Shown here: one piece after another, positions 14,008 to 17,406 of the stretch
How positions within the stretch are numbered: the first letter of the stretch is position 1
Layout: each line of letters begins with the position of its first letter
Origin: Betaproteobacteria bacterium
GTDB taxonomy: Bacteria; Pseudomonadota; Gammaproteobacteria; Burkholderiales; SG8-39
DNA: 17,406 nt
Assembly (NCBI GenBank): GCA_007280315.1
Contig: QYQC01000187.1
Span: forward strand, 1-17,406
Reading direction: 5' to 3'
The notes under the pieces: generated by a model
What the model saw: only the letters and a program-made list of their open reading frames with translations
Told to the model about the DNA's origin: nothing
Database searches by the model: none
Made by a program: the position numbers and the translations under genes

Positions 14008-14929
14008 CGGGTTTCGCCGTCGGCGCGCCGGGCGAATTGGAAAGGCTCCATACATAGGCGGCCAGTATGTGCACCCGGGCCTCGCCCAGGAGTTCTTTTT
14101 GCGCCGGCATGTTGCTCATACGGCCTTTGCTGATGGTTTCCATCAGCGCCGGTTCGTCGGCACCGTAGAGCAGGTTCACCTTGGTGAGGTTGGCCGAGCC
14201 TATGGCCGGATTGCCCTTTCCATCGGCGCCATGGCAGGCGACGCAGGTGCTCATGAACTTGTCCTTGCCGCGCGCCGCGCGCAGGGAATCGAAGGTCCGC
14301 CCGCTCAGCGACATCACGTAATGGGCCATGTCCTTGACCCCGTCCTCGCCCAGCAGCGCACCCCAGGGCGGCATGATGCCCTTGCGTCCATTGGTAATGC
14401 TCTCCTTGATCGCCTCCGGCGAGCCGCCATAGATCCAATCGCCGTCGGTCAGGTTCGGATAGCCCTTGCCGCCGCGGGCATCCGATGAATGGCACTGCGC
14501 GCAATTGTTCAGGAACAGCTTCTGTCCGATGGCGAGGACCTCGGGGTCCGCGGCAAGTTGCTTCAGGTCGGTGTTCGCGTATTTTTCGTATAACGGCGCG
14601 GACTGCGCCTCGGACTGAGCCACTTCATCCTCGTATTGTTTTACCGAAGTCCATTGATAGGTACCTTTGAAAGTACCCAGGCCGGGATACAGCACCAGAT
14701 AACCCAGACTGAAGAAAATGGTGATGTAGAACAGCCAGATCCACCAGCGCGGCAGCGGATTGTTATATTCAACCAGATCCTCGTCCCAGGAATACCCGGT
14801 CGTTTCCACTTCGGAACCGGACACCTTGCGCGTGCTGGTCAGCTGCAGCAGCACAGCGCAGGCGATGATGCTGACTATGGTGATAACACTGATGTAGACG
14901 CCCCAGAAACCGCTGGTGAAATCACTCAT
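13997..14929 (-). CDS. ccoP: cbb3-type cytochrome c oxidase diheme subunit CcoP
   Basis: CcoP is the membrane-anchored diheme cytochrome c subunit that passes electrons to CcoO/CcoN. The 310-residue protein has two N-terminal membrane helices (about 8-30 and 61-81) around the CcoP motif YSWDEDLVEYNNPLPRWW (46-63). Two cytochrome c domains follow, with heme sites CAQCH (143-147) and CVACH (229-233) and likely axial methionines at 186 (IMPPW) and 274 (SNMPA). Its ATG overlaps the ccoQ stop as ATGA, and GGAG lies seven bases upstream. This is a full-length, intact subunit. Confidence 0.97.
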   Translation of the reverse strand: MSDFTSGFWGVYISVITIVSIIACAVLLQLTSTRKVSGSEVETTGYSWDEDLVEYNNPLPRWWIWLFYITIFFSLGYLVLYPGLGTFKGTYQWTSVKQYEDEVAQSEAQSAPLYEKYANTDLKQLAADPEVLAIGQKLFLNNCAQCHSSDARGGKGYPNLTDGDWIYGGSPEAIKESITNGRKGIMPPWGALLGEDGVKDMAHYVMSLSGRTFDSLRAARGKDKFMSTCVACHGADGKGNPAIGSANLTKVNLLYGADEPALMETISKGRMSNMPAQKELLGEARVHILAAYVWSLSNSPGAPTAKPGVK

Positions 14930-15093
14930 TTTCGTTCTCCGTATCCGGTTCCTTCGTCTTCGCCGTCAAACGGCAGCCGTGCCGCCTCGTCGAAGGCGGC
15001 TTTGTTCTGACCGCTGTAGGCCCACCAGACGATGGCGATGAATACCGCGAACGCGACTACCGTCAGAATCGAGCGCAGGGAGTTGATGTCCAT
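14926..15093 (-). CDS. ccoQ: cbb3 oxidase small subunit CcoQ
   Basis: This 55-residue protein begins MDINSLRSILTVVAFAVFIA. It has one membrane helix (about 8-26) followed by WWAYSGQNKAAFDEAARLPF, the pattern of CcoQ/FixQ subunits, which stabilise the oxidase complex. The ATG is two bases after the ccoO stop (TAG CC ATG), and its TGA overlaps the ccoP start. Position between ccoO and ccoP and the conserved W-x-Y / F-x-E-A-A-x-LPF pattern make the call secure despite its size. Confidence 0.93.
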   Translation of the reverse strand: MDINSLRSILTVVAFAVFIAIVWWAYSGQNKAAFDEAARLPFDGEDEGTGYGERK

Positions 15094-15095
15094 GG

Positions 15096-15710
15096 CTATC
15101 TCGCGATTCTGAGCGCGGTGCCCAGCACCTGCAGATAGGCGATCAGCGCATCCTGCTCGGTCTTGCCCGCCAGTTGCTTGCGCGCGCCGGCGATTTCCGC
15201 ATCGGCATAGGGAACGCCGACACTGCGCAGCGCGCGCATCTTGGACTCGATATCGTCGCTAGGTGCCGCGGTTTTCGCCAACCAGGGATAGCCCGGCATA
15301 TTCGATTCGGGCACCAGATCGCGCGGATTGTTCAGGTGGGTGCGGTGCCAGTCGTCGCTGTACTTGCCGCCGACACGGTGCAGGTCCGGCCCGGTGCGCT
15401 TGCTGCCCCACTGGAACGGATGATCGTAGACGAACTCTCCTGCTACCGAGTAATGGCCGTAGCGCTCGGTCTCGGCACGGAACGGGCGGATCATTTGCGA
15501 ATGGCAGTTATAGCAGCCTTCGCGCACATAAATGTCGCGTCCGACCAGCTGCACCGGCGTGTACGGCTTCAATCCGGCCACCGGCTCGGTGGTGGATTTC
15601 TGGAAGTAAAGCGGCACGATTTCCACCAGTCCGCCGACCGCGACCACCAGGATGATCAGTACGATCATCAGGCCGCTGTTCTTCTCGATAGTGCTGTGAC
15701 TGAAACTCAT
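15096..15710 (-). CDS. ccoO: cbb3-type cytochrome c oxidase monoheme subunit CcoO
   Basis: CcoO is the monoheme cytochrome c subunit bound to CcoN. The 204-residue protein has one N-terminal membrane helix (about 13-34). It carries the heme site CYNCH at 66-70 in the family context YVREGCYNCHSQMIRPF, with YSVAGEFVYDHPFQWGSKRTGPDL (88-111). The likely axial Met is at 138 (ESNMPGYPWL). It starts 15 bases after the ccoN stop with GGAGAGAG upstream. Its length is typical and it appears intact. Confidence 0.97.
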   Translation of the reverse strand: MSFSHSTIEKNSGLMIVLIILVVAVGGLVEIVPLYFQKSTTEPVAGLKPYTPVQLVGRDIYVREGCYNCHSQMIRPFRAETERYGHYSVAGEFVYDHPFQWGSKRTGPDLHRVGGKYSDDWHRTHLNNPRDLVPESNMPGYPWLAKTAAPSDDIESKMRALRSVGVPYADAEIAGARKQLAGKTEQDALIAYLQVLGTALRIAR

Positions 15711-15725
15711 GATTGCTCTCTCCGC

Positions 15726-17153
15726 TCAGGCGTGCGCCGCGGCAACCGCCGGGATGGGTGCATTTACCGTGGTCTGACCGGCGATCGTCCTCAGAACGTT
15801 GTACGCCATGACCAACATGCCGGCGAGATAGAGCACGCCGCCGAGCAAGCGTATGGTGTAGAAAGGATAAGTCGCCTTGACGCTTTCGACGAAGGTATAG
15901 GTCAGTGTGCCGTCGGTGCCGACCGCCCGCCACATCAGTCCCTGCATCACGCCCGCAATCCACATGGCGGCGATGTAGAGCACGATGCCTATGGTGGCCA
16001 TCCAGAAATGCATGTTGATCAGCGGTACGCTGTACATTGCGCTGCGGCCGTAGAGGCGCGGAATCAGGTAGTAGATCGAACCCATCGACACCAGACCCAC
16101 CCAGCCGAGCGCGCCGGAATGCACATGTCCGATGGTCCAGTCGGTATAGTGCGACAGCGCGTTGACGGTCTTGATCGACATCATCGGTCCCTCGAAGGTC
16201 GACATGCCGTAAAACGACAGCGAAACCACCAGGAACTTGAGGATGGGGTCCTGGCGCAGTTTGTGCCAGGCGCCCGACATGGTCATCATGCCGTTGATCA
16301 TCCCGCCCCACGATGGCGCAAGCAAGATGAGCGAAAACACCATACCGAGGGACTGCGCCCAGTCGGGCAGCGCGGTGTAGTGCAGGTGGTGCGGCCCGGC
16401 CCACATGTAGGTGAAAATAAGCGACCAGAAATGCACCACCGACAGGCGGTAGGAATACACCGGACGCCCGACCTGCTTGGGAATGAAGTAGTACATCATG
16501 CCGAGGAATCCGGCAGTCAGAAAAAACCCGACGGCATTGTGTCCGTACCACCATTGCACCATGGCATCCTGCACGCCAGCGTAGGCTGAATAGGATTTCC
16601 ACAGCGTAACCGGCACCGCCGCGCTCTCGACCAGGTGCAACAGCGCCACGGTGAGGATGAAAGCGCCGAAGAACCAGTTCGCCACGTAAATGTGCGGCGT
16701 CTTGCGTTTGGCGATGGTGCCGAAGAACACGACGGCATAGGATACCCACACCAGCGTAATCAGGATGTCGATCGGCCATTCCAACTCGCCGTATTCCTTG
16801 CCCGAGGTAATGCCCAACGGCAGGGTGATTGCCGCGAGCACGATGACCGCCTGCCAGCCCCAGAAGGTGAAGGCAGCGAGCCCGCCGGCGAACAGGCGCA
16901 CATGGCAGGTGCGCTGCACCACGTAATAGGAGGTGGCGAACAGGGCCGAGCCGCCGAACGCAAAAATGACCGCATTGGTATGCAGCGGCCGCAGACGGCC
17001 GTAGCTGAGCCACGGTATGTCGAAGTTGAGTTCTGGCCAGCGTAATTGCGCCGCGATCAGCACGCCTACCAGCATGCCAACGATGCCCCACACCACGGTC
17101 ATCAGGGCGAACTGCCTGACCACGGTGTAGTTATATGTTTTTGTATCTTCCAT
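15726..17153 (-). CDS. ccoN: cbb3-type cytochrome c oxidase catalytic subunit CcoN
   Basis: CcoN is the heme-copper subunit that reduces oxygen to water with high affinity. The 475-residue protein has about twelve membrane helices. Visible ligands are H58 for low-spin heme b (RPLHTNAVIF), CuB H205 (YGHNAVGFF) and H255/H256 (AGPHHLHYT), the cross-link tyrosine Y249, and H343/H345 (GHVHSGALGW) for the hemes. Each of H205, H255, H256 and Y249 lies exactly two residues before its Pseudomonas stutzeri counterpart as I recall it. ATG at 17153 matches the family start MEDTKTYNYT; a longer frame upstream crosses the promoter. A perfect FNR box drives it. Confidence 0.98.
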   Translation of the reverse strand: MEDTKTYNYTVVRQFALMTVVWGIVGMLVGVLIAAQLRWPELNFDIPWLSYGRLRPLHTNAVIFAFGGSALFATSYYVVQRTCHVRLFAGGLAAFTFWGWQAVIVLAAITLPLGITSGKEYGELEWPIDILITLVWVSYAVVFFGTIAKRKTPHIYVANWFFGAFILTVALLHLVESAAVPVTLWKSYSAYAGVQDAMVQWWYGHNAVGFFLTAGFLGMMYYFIPKQVGRPVYSYRLSVVHFWSLIFTYMWAGPHHLHYTALPDWAQSLGMVFSLILLAPSWGGMINGMMTMSGAWHKLRQDPILKFLVVSLSFYGMSTFEGPMMSIKTVNALSHYTDWTIGHVHSGALGWVGLVSMGSIYYLIPRLYGRSAMYSVPLINMHFWMATIGIVLYIAAMWIAGVMQGLMWRAVGTDGTLTYTFVESVKATYPFYTIRLLGGVLYLAGMLVMAYNVLRTIAGQTTVNAPIPAVAAAHA

Positions 17154-17215
17154 GCGCGTCTCGCTTCGGTCAGTAAACGGTTTTTCCTGCGGCAGGCCGC
17201 CTGCCCCCATGGCGG

Positions 17216-17256
17216 ATGGTATCGGCACAACTGTCGGCTTCCTTGATCTGCATCAA
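17216..17256 (-). promoter_or_regulatory. class II FNR-dependent promoter of the cco operon
   Basis: A perfect FNR box TTGATCTGCATCAA (17243-17256) is followed on the minus strand by TACCAT (17216-17221), a 4/6 match to TATAAT that starts 29 bases from the box centre. This is the -41.5 geometry of FNR-activated promoters. The predicted start is about 17208, giving a leader of about 55 nt before ccoN. No independent -35 box is visible. Confidence 0.85.
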
Positions 17257-17340
17257 ATAGTCCGCCGGCTTCGGCTCAATTTCGAACGCCGCGCCACTCC
17301 CGGTTGCAATTATAAATCCAGGGACATGCGCTCGGCCGGC

Positions 17341-17406
17341 TCAAGCGAGGCGCCACCCTGCCTCGGACTCAGCCGCCCTGCCCTCGTCCTTCAGCTTGAG
17401 CAGATG
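17341..17406 (-). CDS. possible 3' end of an upstream gene (partial)
   Basis: A minus-strand frame open from the window edge gives a 21-residue tail, HLLKLKDEGRAAESEAGWRL plus A, before TGA. The helix-then-EGR pattern resembles the C-terminal winged-helix end of some MBL-fold hydrolases, but it is too short to be sure. The 187 bases between this stop and ccoN hold the FNR promoter and a TATAAT (17309-17314) without a matching -35 box. Confidence 0.35.
   Translation of the reverse strand, partial: HLLKLKDEGRAAESEAGWRLA

Noticed and set aside
15508..17091. 527-residue minus-strand frame overlapping ccoN
   Set aside because: It is an alternate-frame shadow of ccoN and ccoO. Its translation is Arg/His-rich, while the other frame gives perfect CcoN and CcoO.
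17309..17314. Perfect minus-strand TATAAT upstream of the ccoN FNR box as a second promoter
   Set aside because: No matching -35 hexamer at 16-18 bp, so it may be chance in an AT-richer gap.

Overview
The window is GC-rich, densely packed bacterial chromosome. The protein families and gene order point to a betaproteobacterium: a beta-type GltX, a ccoNOQP-ccoG-ccoH cluster next to fnr/anr and hemN, class II FNR promoters, VF530/DUF2132, DUF4337, SirB2 and UspA proteins. Species and genus are not identifiable by reading alone.

Left part (1-3050): a tRNA-Ala(GGC) gene cut by the window edge, with a strong sigma70-like promoter, lies behind gltX (glutamyl-tRNA synthetase, minus strand). A tRNA-Val(CAC) gene diverges from gltX. 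A class III CoA-transferase (CaiB/BaiF family) follows on the minus strand.

Accessory part (3190-7925): a two-gene unit encodes a short encapsulated-ferritin-like protein (EncFtn) that lacks a visible encapsulin-loading tail. It overlaps by ATGA a 119-residue Ala/Arg coiled-coil protein whose five tryptophans all fall in one heptad register. No encapsulin shell gene is in the window. VF530 and DUF4337 genes diverge from this unit. Then, on the minus strand, come a histidine phosphatase, a secreted NrfJ-like protein, and a 543-residue cytoplasmic protein with a degenerate PilZ-like C-terminus and a G9 tract in its coding sequence.

Respiratory part (8004-17406): two minus-strand operons flank the plus-strand fnr/anr gene. 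One is hemN, a DsbD_2/TauE-like membrane protein, a SirB2-like membrane protein and uspA. The other is ccoN-ccoO-ccoQ-ccoP-ccoG-ccoH plus a small Cys-tailed membrane protein. The second makes and assembles a high-affinity cbb3 oxidase. HemN supplies heme without oxygen, and FNR senses low oxygen. Two perfect FNR boxes (TTGAT-N4-ATCAA) were found, one before ccoN and one between hemN and fnr. Both operons therefore look like one low-oxygen regulon. ccoI and ccoS are not in the window.

Most promising for follow-up: the orphan EncFtn with its tryptophan-zipper-like coiled-coil partner, the PilZ-like protein, the Cys-tailed protein at the end of the cco operon, and the possibly leaderless FNR-driven hemN.
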